Positions 1 through 6,131 of a stretch of 6,594 bases of DNA are shown here, piece after piece (position 1 is the first letter of the stretch; each line of letters begins with the position of its first letter). This DNA is from JAVBNF01 sp031551725 (lineage in GTDB: Bacteria; Bacteroidota; Bacteroidia; Bacteroidales; P3): the NCBI GenBank assembly GCA_031551725.1, contig JAVBNF010000050.1:1-6594 (forward strand), in the 5' to 3' direction. The position numbers were made by a program, and so were the translations under genes. A model generated the notes under the pieces. The model saw only the letters and a list, made by a program, of their open reading frames with translations, was not told the DNA's origin and did no database searches.

Positions 1-2
1 TC

Positions 3-116
3 ATACAAATTTTAGAAATTTCTGCTTTTGATAAAACTCCTATAAAAGAGTTGCTTACAGAATCCAAAATCAAACAAAATGTCAATGAACAATCTAATTT
101 ATTTAGTAACTGTTAA
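3..116 (+). CDS. C-terminal end of an unrecognised protein (5' end outside window)
   Basis: One frame is open from the left edge and ends in TAA at 114-116; it encodes 37 residues, beginning IQILEISAFDKTP and ending EQSNLFSNC. The other two plus-strand frames hit stops within the first 30 nt, so this is the only frame that can continue a gene. I do not recognise the family. The tail is rich in Lys, Asn and Gln and is probably flexible. It contains QSNLF four residues from the end, which fits the loose bacterial beta-clamp-binding pattern Q-x-x-L-F found near the C-termini of several DNA repair and replication proteins. That is only a hint, but it suits a neighbour of radA. The gap to radA is 49 nt with no recognisable promoter, so the two genes may be cotranscribed. 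Confidence 0.6.
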   Translation: MQILEISAFDKTPIKELLTESKIKQNVNEQSNLFSNC

Positions 117-137
117 ATATTAACGCATCAGTAGAAA

Positions 138-160
138 TTAACAATTAATAGTTAACAATT
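138..160. repeat. Direct repeat TTAACAATT x2 in the radA leader
   Basis: TTAACAATT occurs at 138-146 and 152-160, separated by AATAG, just before the radA start. There is no Shine-Dalgarno motif here, so the AT-rich tract probably acts as the unstructured ribosome-entry region usual in Bacteroidota. The repeat may have no further function. Confidence 0.4.
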
Positions 161-165
161 TTATC

Positions 166-1533
166 GTGGCTAAAACCAAAACAGCATATTTCTGTAAAAA
201 CTGCGGTGCGCAGTCGCCCAAATGGATTGGGCACTGTCCGTCGTGCGGCGAGTGGAACACTTACGTGGAAGAGGTTATCCAACGCGAAGAGCCCAAGCAT
301 TGGCATAAAGACGAAGGTCCAACAAAGGCTGTGAAACCCCTATTGATTTCCGAAATCGAACAAGACCAACAAATCCGCATGGATACATCCAACCAAGAAC
401 TCAACCGTGTGCTGGGAGGCGGACTGGTTCCCGGATCGCTTGTTTTGGTGGGCGGAGAACCCGGCATCGGGAAATCGACATTGATGCTGCAAGTGGCTTT
501 GCAAATGAAAAAAAGCAAAGTGCTTTATGTAAGTGGTGAAGAAAGTGCCCAACAACTCCGTATGCGCGCCGACCGTTTAGGAAACACCAATTCCAACTGT
601 TTCGTTTTAACGGAAACCCAATTACAGCAAGTTTTCACACAAATCAAAGAGCTCACGCCCGATATTCTGATTATCGACTCCATTCAAACATTAAGCAGCG
701 AGCATATCGATTCTTCGGCAGGAAGCATCTCGCAAATCAAAGAATGTACCGCCGATTTGATGCGCTTCGCCAAGCAAACCCAAGTGCCGGTATTCCTCAT
801 CGGACACATTACCAAAGACGGCTCCATTGCCGGCCCGAAACTCCTGGAACACATGGTAGACACGGTTTTGCAGTTTGAAGGCGATCGTAATCACGGTTAC
901 AGAATCCTGCGTTCGGTAAAAAACCGTTTTGGCTCCACCAGCGAAATCGGTATTTATGAAATGCAAAGCAACGGCTTGCGCGAAGTCTCAAATCCGTCGG
1001 AAATATTGCTTTCGCAACGCGATGAAAATCTCAGTGGCACCGCTATTTCCGCAACTATTGAAGGCATGCGCCCGATGTTGATAGAAGTACAAGCACTTGC
1101 AAGTTCGGCCGCCTACGGCACGCCTCAACGCTCAACAACGGGCTTTGACAGTCGGCGTCTGAATATGTTATTAGCCGTACTCGAAAAACGCTGCGGATTC
1201 AGGCTTTCGCAAAAAGATGTGTTCCTGAATATTGCCGGCGGTTTGCGTGTGGATGACCCCGGAATCGACTTGGCAGTTGTTTGTGCAGTGCTTTCGTCTA
1301 ATCAGGATTTACCAATTTCACCGCGTGATTGTTTTGCAGCAGAAGTAGGTTTAACAGGCGAAATCCGTCCGGTAAACCGCATCGAGCAACGTATTGCCGA
1401 AGCCGATAAATTAGGCTTTGAACGTATTTTTATTTCGAAATATAACATCAAAGGTTTGGAAAAAACAAAAAACAATATCAAAATCGTTCCTATTTCTGAT
1501 ATGTTCGGATTGTTTAGCGAATTGTTTGGGTAA
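166..1533 (+). CDS. radA: DNA repair protein RadA (branch-migration ATPase)
   Basis: RadA/Sms is a RecA-like DnaB-type motor that processes recombination intermediates with RecA in the cytoplasm. The 455-residue product has the full family architecture. An N-terminal zinc finger has C10-x2-C13 and C24-x2-C27. The RecA-fold ATPase has Walker A GGEPGIGKST (96-105), Walker B ILIIDS (167-172) and the RadA signature KNRFG (252-256). A C-terminal Lon-protease-like domain (about 300-455) carries GGLRVDDPGIDLAV around 358-371; in RadA this domain is a structural and DNA-binding module, not a protease. The length is normal for the family. The start is GTG at 166: it places MAKTKTAYFC exactly where RadA proteins begin, and the next in-frame ATG would delete the zinc finger. 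The frame is intact. Downstream is panC, after 115 nt holding a large inverted repeat. Confidence 0.97.
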   Translation: MAKTKTAYFCKNCGAQSPKWIGHCPSCGEWNTYVEEVIQREEPKHWHKDEGPTKAVKPLLISEIEQDQQIRMDTSNQELNRVLGGGLVPGSLVLVGGEPGIGKSTLMLQVALQMKKSKVLYVSGEESAQQLRMRADRLGNTNSNCFVLTETQLQQVFTQIKELTPDILIIDSIQTLSSEHIDSSAGSISQIKECTADLMRFAKQTQVPVFLIGHITKDGSIAGPKLLEHMVDTVLQFEGDRNHGYRILRSVKNRFGSTSEIGIYEMQSNGLREVSNPSEILLSQRDENLSGTAISATIEGMRPMLIEVQALASSAAYGTPQRSTTGFDSRRLNMLLAVLEKRCGFRLSQKDVFLNIAGGLRVDDPGIDLAVVCAVLSSNQDLPISPRDCFAAEVGLTGEIRPVNRIEQRIAEADKLGFERIFISKYNIKGLEKTKNNIKIVPISDMFGLFSELFG

Positions 1534-1538
1534 AGAAT

Positions 1539-1609
1539 GGTTCGGGAAGTTTAGAAAGTTCTGTAAGTTTAGGTTTCAAACTTTCTAAACCTTCTAAACT
1601 TCCTGAACC
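1539..1609. repeat. Long imperfect inverted repeat between radA and panC
   Basis: The 22-nt arm at 1539-1560 (starting GGTTCGGGAAG) pairs with 1588-1609 (ending CTTCCTGAACC) with 20 Watson-Crick pairs, one G-U and one A-C. A second register is also possible: GTTTAGAAAGTT (1549-1560) is a perfect 12-bp match to AACTTTCTAAAC (1579-1590). The motif AAGTTTAG recurs within the left half, so the element is built from a short repeated unit. It lies just after the radA stop and has no T-run (TTATTAATAA follows), so it is a poor classical terminator. It is more likely a dispersed intergenic repeat or an mRNA-stabilising 3' hairpin. Confidence 0.75.
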
Positions 1610-1648
1610 GTTATTAATAAACATTGTGATTTTTAATTATAACATAAA

Positions 1649-2485
1649 ATGGAAATCTTTAAAACAAAAAAAGAATTAGCCGCATTCTTGAAATCAAGAA
1701 AAGCAACATCCATCGGCTTTGTGCCAACGATGGGTGCTTTGCATGCGGGCCATTTATCGCTGATCAAACAAGCAAAAGCGGAAAACGATTTGGTTGTTGC
1801 CAGCATTTTTGTAAACCCCATCCAATTCAACAACGCGAGCGACTTGAAAAAATATCCGCGCACCTTGGAGAGCGATGCGAAGATGCTCGAAAAAGCAGGT
1901 TGCGACGTGGTTTTCGCGCCAAGCGAAAAAGAAATGTATCCGAAAAAACCAACAGAAACCTACGATTTCGGCAAATTGGAAAAAGTAATGGAAGGCAAAT
2001 TCCGTCCCGGACACTTCAACGGCGTAGCTATTGTGGTGAAACGTCTGTTTGAAATCGTTCAGCCGCAAAAGGCCTATTTCGGTGAAAAAGATTTTCAACA
2101 ATTAGCAATTATCCGCGAATTGGTGAAAAAAGAAAAGATGAAAATCGACATTGTCGCTTGTCCGATTATCCGCGAAAAAGATGGCTTGGCAATGAGTTCG
2201 CGCAATGCCCGTTTGGACAAAGCGCAACGCAGTATTGCTCCTATCATTCACAAAACCATCCGCGATGCCGCCGATTTAGCGGGTTTGATGCCTGTGAAAA
2301 ATATTGAGGTGTGGGTGAAAAAGGTGTTGAGTCGTGCAGATCATATTCAAATCGAATACGTCACCATTGCCAACGAAAAAACATTGCAAGCCGTTAAAAC
2401 CGGGGATACTCCGGGCGAAAAACGAATCTTTATTGCTTGCTTTTTGGGCGATGTGCGGCTAATTGATAATGTAAAAATACAATAA
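1649..2485 (+). CDS. panC: Pantoate--beta-alanine ligase (pantothenate synthetase)
   Basis: PanC catalyses the ATP-dependent condensation of pantoate and beta-alanine to pantothenate, the last step before the coenzyme A pathway, in the cytoplasm. The 278-residue protein has normal length and the nucleotidyltransferase-superfamily motifs: PTMGALHAGH (26-35) with the HxGH nucleotide-binding signature at 32-35, FVNPIQF (54-60), RPGHFNGV (119-126), YFGEKDFQQ (143-151) and the KMSKS-like loop REKDGLAMSSRN (175-186). The ATG at 1649 puts the HxGH motif at the expected distance, and no earlier start is needed. No panB or panD is visible in the window. yitT begins 12 nt after the stop, which suggests cotranscription. 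I could not find a convincing TAnnTTTG promoter in front of panC, so readthrough from radA is possible. Confidence 0.97.
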   Translation: MEIFKTKKELAAFLKSRKATSIGFVPTMGALHAGHLSLIKQAKAENDLVVASIFVNPIQFNNASDLKKYPRTLESDAKMLEKAGCDVVFAPSEKEMYPKKPTETYDFGKLEKVMEGKFRPGHFNGVAIVVKRLFEIVQPQKAYFGEKDFQQLAIIRELVKKEKMKIDIVACPIIREKDGLAMSSRNARLDKAQRSIAPIIHKTIRDAADLAGLMPVKNIEVWVKKVLSRADHIQIEYVTIANEKTLQAVKTGDTPGEKRIFIACFLGDVRLIDNVKIQ

Positions 2486-2497
2486 AATCTTAATCAA

Positions 2498-3367
2498 ATG
2501 AAACTTACCAAAGAAACTCTTTATTCGTACTTGCTCATCATCATCGGCTCCTTAATTTTTGCGGCAGCCGACGTTCTTTTTGTGAATCCCTACAAACTCG
2601 CGCCCGGCGGTGTGTATGGTATTGCCAACGTTGTTTATCACCTTTTCGGATTTAAAATTTCGTATACCGCCATGGTGTTTGAAGTGCCGCTTTTAATTAT
2701 CGGAACATGGATTTTGGGACCGAAATTCGGTGTAAAAACAATTATCTCCATTGTTTTAATTGCCTTTTTCGTTTATTTAATAGAAACTTATTGGGGTTAC
2801 GATCCTGCAATTCAAAACGACATTATTATCAGTACCATCGTTGCCGGAGTTTTATACGGATTGGCGGTCGGAATGATTTTTAAAGCACATGCAACTTCCG
2901 GTGGAACCGATATTATTTCCATGATCATGAGTAAATATACCGGTATTTCATTGGGAAGAATGGTATTAATCGTAGATTCTTGCGTGACTTTAATTACGTT
3001 TATCGCCTTCAATGATATCCGCCTGCCTATTTATTCTTTGATTTTGATTTGGATAAGCAGCAAAGTGATTGATATGGTTTTGGATGGAATTAAAACTTAC
3101 AAAACGGTCTTGATTGTTTCCAACAAACATGAAGAAATTAAAGAATGTATTACTTGTAAAATCAAGCGCGGCGGTACTTTCCTTGAAGCGGAAGGCATGT
3201 ACAGCGGAGAGAAAAAACGGATGATTTATTCTGTTGTTGACCGCCTCGAATTTCAAAATTTGCGCGATCATATTTATGAAATCGACCCGAAAGCATTCAT
3301 CAACATCATTGATAGCAGTGAAATTCTGGGCGAAGGATTTAAGAAACTTCAAAAAGATGAAGTGTAA
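2498..3367 (+). CDS. YitT-family integral membrane protein (DUF161 plus C-terminal DUF2179)
   Basis: This is a 289-residue membrane protein of the YitT family, whose biochemical function is not established. The N-terminal two thirds contain about five to six hydrophobic segments, near residues 10-28, 57-72, 80-97, 109-128, 153-171 and 176-194. Family signatures are NPYKLAPGGVYGIA (30-43) and TSGGTDII (133-140), both typical of the duplicated membrane domain. The soluble C-terminal part (about 203-289) is a DUF2179-type domain with RGGTFLEAEGMYSGEKK (224-240) and DPKAFINI (263-270). The ATG at 2498 comes directly before the first membrane segment. It follows panC after 12 nt and is the last gene before the terminator, so it probably ends this transcription unit. 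A link to pantothenate uptake or export is not supported by anything in the sequence. Confidence 0.9.
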   Translation: MKLTKETLYSYLLIIIGSLIFAAADVLFVNPYKLAPGGVYGIANVVYHLFGFKISYTAMVFEVPLLIIGTWILGPKFGVKTIISIVLIAFFVYLIETYWGYDPAIQNDIIISTIVAGVLYGLAVGMIFKAHATSGGTDIISMIMSKYTGISLGRMVLIVDSCVTLITFIAFNDIRLPIYSLILIWISSKVIDMVLDGIKTYKTVLIVSNKHEEIKECITCKIKRGGTFLEAEGMYSGEKKRMIYSVVDRLEFQNLRDHIYEIDPKAFINIIDSSEILGEGFKKLQKDEV

Positions 3368-3391
3368 TTTTGACTGAAAATCGGAATATTT

Positions 3392-3427
3392 AAACCTAAC
3401 AGGTCTTGGAGGCCTGTTAGGTTTTTT
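3392..3427 (+). terminator. Rho-independent terminator after the yitT gene
   Basis: AAACCTAACAGG (3392-3403) is perfectly complementary to CCTGTTAGGTTT (3413-3424). The stem can extend inward by a U-G and a C-G pair to a TTGGA loop, and the right arm runs into T6 at 3422-3427. It sits 24 nt after the yitT stop and 4 nt before the end of the convergent helicase gene. On the minus strand the hairpin is followed only by TTTAAATATT, so it could act weakly in that direction too. The sequence resembles dispersed intergenic hairpins common in Bacteroidota. Confidence 0.85.
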
Positions 3428-3430
3428 CTT

Positions 3431-5308
3431 TTACCATCTTTTCTTGCGTTCGCCACCTTGCGACGATGAACGTTCTTGACGGTCGCCGCCTTTTTTATAG
3501 CCGCCGCGATCTCCACCACGGTCGTTTCGATCTTTACGATCACGATCGCCATATCCACCTGAACGTTTGCGATCATCTCCTCCGCGGCCTTGTCCCGAAG
3601 AACGATTTCCACGGAAACCGCCTCTATCGTCGCTGCGGCCTCGTCCGCCATCGCGACTACCTCGGCCACCACCTCTTGATGAGCTTACAACCGTAAGCTG
3701 TACATCTTCTTGATCTGCAAAAGATTTAACCACCTTATCAGCTTGTACTTTCGGCACATTGAAAAACGAATTGCGCGAAGTAATATCAATATCGTCCACG
3801 CGGATGGTTTTATCCTCCGTAATATCATTCAAAATACCCAACAAACGTTTGGGCGAAATACCATCGGCACTTCCGATGTCCAATTTAAAACGAACGGCAT
3901 CCGCATCTCCACGGCGTTCGCGTTCCGGACGATCGCCACGCTCTCCACGTTCGCCGCGTTTTTCGCGACCTCTATCGTCTTGCTGAACGTTCAAATCTAC
4001 GGCATCTTTATAATAATCTAAAAAGCGGTTGAACTCTTCGGAAACAAAACGTGTAATCAATTCTTCTTTGCTCAAATGCTCAAAACGATGCATAATTGCA
4101 GGCAAGAACGGTCCGATTTGTTCTTCGTTCACATGTACATTGTCTAACTTTTCAACCAAATGCATCAACTGTTTTTTACAAACATCCAAGCCGTTCGGAA
4201 TCATTTCCTGTTCAAACGTTTTGTTGATCATTTTTTCGATTTCACGAATGCGGTTGCGTTCGCGCGTATGAATAATCGTAACAGAAACTCCGGTTTTACC
4301 GGCTCTTCCGGTACGTCCGCTACGGTGTGTATAAACTTCAACATCATCCGGAAGATTGTAGTTGATAACGTGCGTCAGATTATTTACATCCAATCCGCGT
4401 GCGGCAACGTCGGTTGCCACGAGTAATTGCAGATTTTTCAAACGGAATTTTTTCATTACCGTATCGCGTTGCGCTTGCGAAAGGTCGCCGTGAAGTGCGT
4501 CGGCATTATAACCGTCTTTCATCAAATGTTCGGCAATCTCTTTCGTTTCTTGGCGTGTACGGCAGAATACAATTCCGTAAATATCCGGATTCATATCCAC
4601 AATACGTTTCAACGCTAAATAGCGTTGTTTCGCTTGCACCATATAAAAAACGTGTGCCACATTTTCGGAACCGGAATTTTTCTTACCAATCGTAATTTCT
4701 TCCGCTTCCTTCATGTATTTGCGGGCAATGCTCATCACTTCTTTCGGCATAGTTGCAGAATAAAGCAAGGTGCGGCGATTTTCGGGTGTCGTTTGCAAAA
4801 TGGTTTCAATATCGTCTTGAAAGCCCATGTTAAGCATTTCGTCTGCTTCATCCAACACCAAGAATTTGATACGCGACAAATCTACTTTCCCGCGTTCGAT
4901 CAAGTCGATCAAACGGCCGGGTGTTGCCACTAAAATTTGCGGCGGAACATCCAATTGTTTAAACTGATTGACAATGCTCTCTCCACCATATACCGGCACA
5001 ACTTTCATGCCTTTGATATGTTTGGAATAATTTTTTAAATCGTTGGCAATTTGAATGCACAACTCGCGTGTTGGCGCTAAAGCCAAGGCTTGCGTGTGCT
5101 TCTCGTGTGCATCAACCATTTGTAAAATCGGCAATCCGAATGCGGCGGTTTTACCCGTTCCGGTTTGCGCCAATGCAACAACGTCGCCGATGTTGTTTAA
5201 TAAAAATTCGATGGATTTTTCTTGAACCGGCATCGGATGTTCGTAGCCCAGTTCGCTTACGGCGCTGACAATTTCGTCAATCAGGCCTAAATCTTTAAAG
5301 GTCTTCAT
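3431..5308 (-). CDS. DEAD-box ATP-dependent RNA helicase, DeaD/CsdA-like, with DbpA-type RNA-binding domain and RG-rich tail
   Basis: This is an RNA helicase that uses ATP to open or remodel RNA duplexes; relatives act in ribosome assembly, mRNA decay and cold adaptation. The 625-residue protein has a complete two-domain core: Q-motif region (21-33), AQTGTGKT (47-54), PTREL (79-83), TPGR (129-132), DEAD (153-156), SAT (184-186), ATDVAARGLD (298-307) and HRSGRTGRAG (328-337). After a helical spacer and a charged RG/RE-rich linker (about 446-468) comes a DbpA/CsdA-type RNA-binding domain (about 471-542). A long Arg/Gly/Asp-rich disordered tail (545-625) carries many RGG and GGDRGG units. The ATG at 5308 starts right at the conserved MKTFKDLGL. 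It is close to DeaD/CsdA, but I leave the symbol open because Bacteroidota carry several paralogues. Two candidate promoters and a structured leader lie upstream. Confidence 0.95.
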   Translation of the reverse strand: MKTFKDLGLIDEIVSAVSELGYEHPMPVQEKSIEFLLNNIGDVVALAQTGTGKTAAFGLPILQMVDAHEKHTQALALAPTRELCIQIANDLKNYSKHIKGMKVVPVYGGESIVNQFKQLDVPPQILVATPGRLIDLIERGKVDLSRIKFLVLDEADEMLNMGFQDDIETILQTTPENRRTLLYSATMPKEVMSIARKYMKEAEEITIGKKNSGSENVAHVFYMVQAKQRYLALKRIVDMNPDIYGIVFCRTRQETKEIAEHLMKDGYNADALHGDLSQAQRDTVMKKFRLKNLQLLVATDVAARGLDVNNLTHVINYNLPDDVEVYTHRSGRTGRAGKTGVSVTIIHTRERNRIREIEKMINKTFEQEMIPNGLDVCKKQLMHLVEKLDNVHVNEEQIGPFLPAIMHRFEHLSKEELITRFVSEEFNRFLDYYKDAVDLNVQQDDRGREKRGERGERGDRPERERRGDADAVRFKLDIGSADGISPKRLLGILNDITEDKTIRVDDIDITSRNSFFNVPKVQADKVVKSFADQEDVQLTVVSSSRGGGRGSRDGGRGRSDDRGGFRGNRSSGQGRGGDDRKRSGGYGDRDRKDRNDRGGDRGGYKKGGDRQERSSSQGGERKKRW

Positions 5309-5340
5309 GTTTTGTTTTTTGTTAAAAATAAATAAATTCG

Positions 5341-5372
5341 CAAAAGTAGTTCCCGGATTTACTTATTCTAAA
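5341..5372 (-). promoter_or_regulatory. Proximal promoter of the helicase gene
   Basis: On the minus strand TACTTTTG (plus 5341-5348) matches the Bacteroidota -7 consensus TAnnTTTG exactly. TTTA at plus 5369-5372, 20 nt upstream, is a 3-of-4 match to the -33 TTTG. Transcription would start near 5334, giving a short AT-rich leader of about 25 nt before the ATG. Confidence 0.6.
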
Positions 5373-5385
5373 ACAAAAAGCAATG

Positions 5386-5426
5386 AACCTAAAACAATGA
5401 TGCCAAATGCATCGCCCCCGTAGGTT
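5386..5426 (-). promoter_or_regulatory. Nested hairpin in the distal helicase leader
   Basis: On the minus strand, AACCTA and TAGGTT (plus 5421-5426 and 5386-5391) form an outer stem around an inner GATGC/GCATC stem (plus 5409-5413 and 5399-5403). A GGGGGC run (plus 5414-5419) lies in one side of the internal loop. It lies within the leader of a transcript from the distal promoter at 5468-5475 and is followed by a T-rich stretch (CTTTTTGTTTT), so it may act as a regulatory fold or weak attenuator. No known riboswitch class is recognised. Confidence 0.4.
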
Positions 5427-5448
5427 TTCGACAGAAAATACTCAAACG

Positions 5449-5463
5449 CGATTTTTAAAATCG
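5449..5463. repeat. 15-bp palindrome CGATTTT-T-AAAATCG
   Basis: This is a perfect dyad with a single central base, located right at the predicted start of transcription of the distal minus-strand promoter (about 5461). The loop is too short for an RNA hairpin without losing inner pairs, so a protein-binding site is the more natural reading. That function is inferred from position only. Confidence 0.4.
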
Positions 5464-5467
5464 GTTG

Positions 5468-5499
5468 CAAAGGTACAAAAAATAATTGAGAATTAAAAA
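5468..5499 (-). promoter_or_regulatory. Distal minus-strand promoter reading towards the helicase gene
   Basis: Minus-strand TACCTTTG (plus 5468-5475) is an exact -7 match; TTTT 20 nt upstream (plus 5496-5499) is a 3-of-4 match to the -33 element. The predicted start near 5461 would give the helicase mRNA a leader of about 150 nt. The box is part of a perfect inverted repeat with the divergent promoter at 5536-5543. Confidence 0.55.
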
Positions 5500-5511
5500 T
5501 TTAGGCTATTT

Positions 5512-5543
5512 TTTGAAAATATAAAAATTTTGTTGTACCTTTG
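5512..5543 (+). promoter_or_regulatory. Strong Bacteroidota-type promoter for the small RNA
   Basis: TTTG at 5512-5515, a 20-nt AT-rich spacer and TACCTTTG at 5536-5543 match the consensus TTTG-N19-21-TAnnTTTG in every fixed position. Transcription should begin at about 5549-5551. There is no open reading frame of useful length downstream before the terminator at 5617-5653. Confidence 0.8.
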
Positions 5544-5549
5544 CAATGT

Positions 5550-5653
5550 GGGACAGGGAACGTTACGGACGTGTAGAGGTTGGTGAAAATTCAAATGCTC
5601 ATCTGTCAGCAAGAGAGAAGCGGTCGTGATTATCTTGGCCGCTTCCCTTTTTT
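5550..5653 (+). ncRNA. Predicted small RNA of about 104 nt, family unknown
   Basis: A near-ideal promoter and a rho-independent terminator bracket about 100 nt without coding potential. A plausible fold has GACAG (5552-5556) pairing with CTGTC (5603-5607). It encloses a small ACGT/ACGT hairpin (5560-5563 with 5569-5572) and an arm GAG/CTC (5576-5578 with 5598-5600) topped by TTGG/TCAA (5580-5583 with 5591-5594); the terminator hairpin follows. The TTGG-TGAAAAT-TCAA arm resembles the GGTGAAAATCC box of cobalamin riboswitches, but the rest of that consensus is not convincing. It does not look like SRP RNA, 6S RNA, RNase P RNA or tmRNA. Its last 24 nt are antisense to the 3' end of the convergent nuclease gene, and it diverges from the helicase promoter. 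Exact ends are inferred from the promoter and terminator. Confidence 0.65.
5617..5653 (+). terminator. Rho-independent terminator of the small RNA
   Basis: GAAGCGG (5617-5623) pairs with CCGCTTC (5639-5645); the stem can extend inward through U-G, C-G and G-U pairs. CC and then T6 (5648-5653) follow. The right arm and the T-run lie inside the nuclease gene on the other strand, where they encode its last residues KKGKRPR. On the minus strand no T-run follows the hairpin, so it is directional. Confidence 0.8.
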
Positions 5654-6061
5654 ATACATAGTTTTAAATGCTAACTTCTTTCTTCCGGTACGAATTTCTT
5701 CTACTACGAAATAGGTATCTCCAATTACTTTCTTGTATCGCAAACATAAATTTTGAGTTTGCTTTGACAGTCTTGTAACTTCAACGCTATCAAAATTTTC
5801 ACAAATATAAGGCACTAACAAAAAGTCTTCAAGCAACAACGGACATCTATCTTTGCGATGCTTCAGGTAAGCATGATTGATTTCATCTGTTGACATCATT
5901 CGTTTATATCCATCAAAATCCAATTTAAAACGCTTAATAAACTCCATAACTTGCGAATCCGTGAGTTCAGCATAATCAACATAATGATGTCCCTTTTTAT
6001 CAACACAACATTTTAACAATTCATTTATGCTGTCTAATTTTCTTTCTAAATTTTGTTTCAT
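5630..6061 (-). CDS. Stand-alone PBECR-type (Barnase-EndoU-ColicinE5/D-RelE-like) nuclease-domain protein
   Basis: This 143-residue protein resembles the PBECR nuclease domains usually found at the ends of phage head-associated and polyvalent proteins. Recognisable parts are the region LDFDGYKRMMSTDEINHAYLKH (47-68) with histidines 63 and 68, an LLLEDFLLVP segment (75-84) with ENFDSVE (88-94), and the C-terminal block LRYKK (107-111), TYFVVEEIRTGRKKLAFKTMYKK (116-138). Similar blocks end many PBECR domains. His63, His68, Lys110, Arg124 and Thr134 are candidate active-site residues by position; none is proven. Residues 1-45 are helical and charged, with no signal peptide or membrane segment, so it is probably cytoplasmic. 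The gene is visibly more AT-rich than radA or the helicase, which suggests transfer or phage origin. No antitoxin-like partner gene is next to it. The ATG at 6061 is the only good start. It could act as an RNase toxin or phage-derived effector; the family call is from memory of motifs. Confidence 0.7.
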   Translation of the reverse strand: MKQNLERKLDSINELLKCCVDKKGHHYVDYAELTDSQVMEFIKRFKLDFDGYKRMMSTDEINHAYLKHRKDRCPLLLEDFLLVPYICENFDSVEVTRLSKQTQNLCLRYKKVIGDTYFVVEEIRTGRKKLAFKTMYKKGKRPR

Positions 6062-6131
6062 AAATTTGATTTTTTTAAAGTAAAAGTTTCTTAACTATAT
6101 AAACGCGATGCCCCCCTAAATTATTTCTTAA

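Noticed and set aside
261..3352. Minus-strand frames opposite radA, panC and yitT
   Set aside because: Antisense shadows of well-identified genes; no recognisable domains.
3466..5268. Several plus-strand frames of 60-100 codons opposite the helicase gene
   Set aside because: They are antisense shadows of the helicase reading frame, with low-complexity or implausible translations and no promoter.
5555..5653. Calling the small RNA a cobalamin riboswitch
   Set aside because: Only one box matches well, spacing is unusual, and there is no same-strand gene downstream. Reported as a hypothesis instead.
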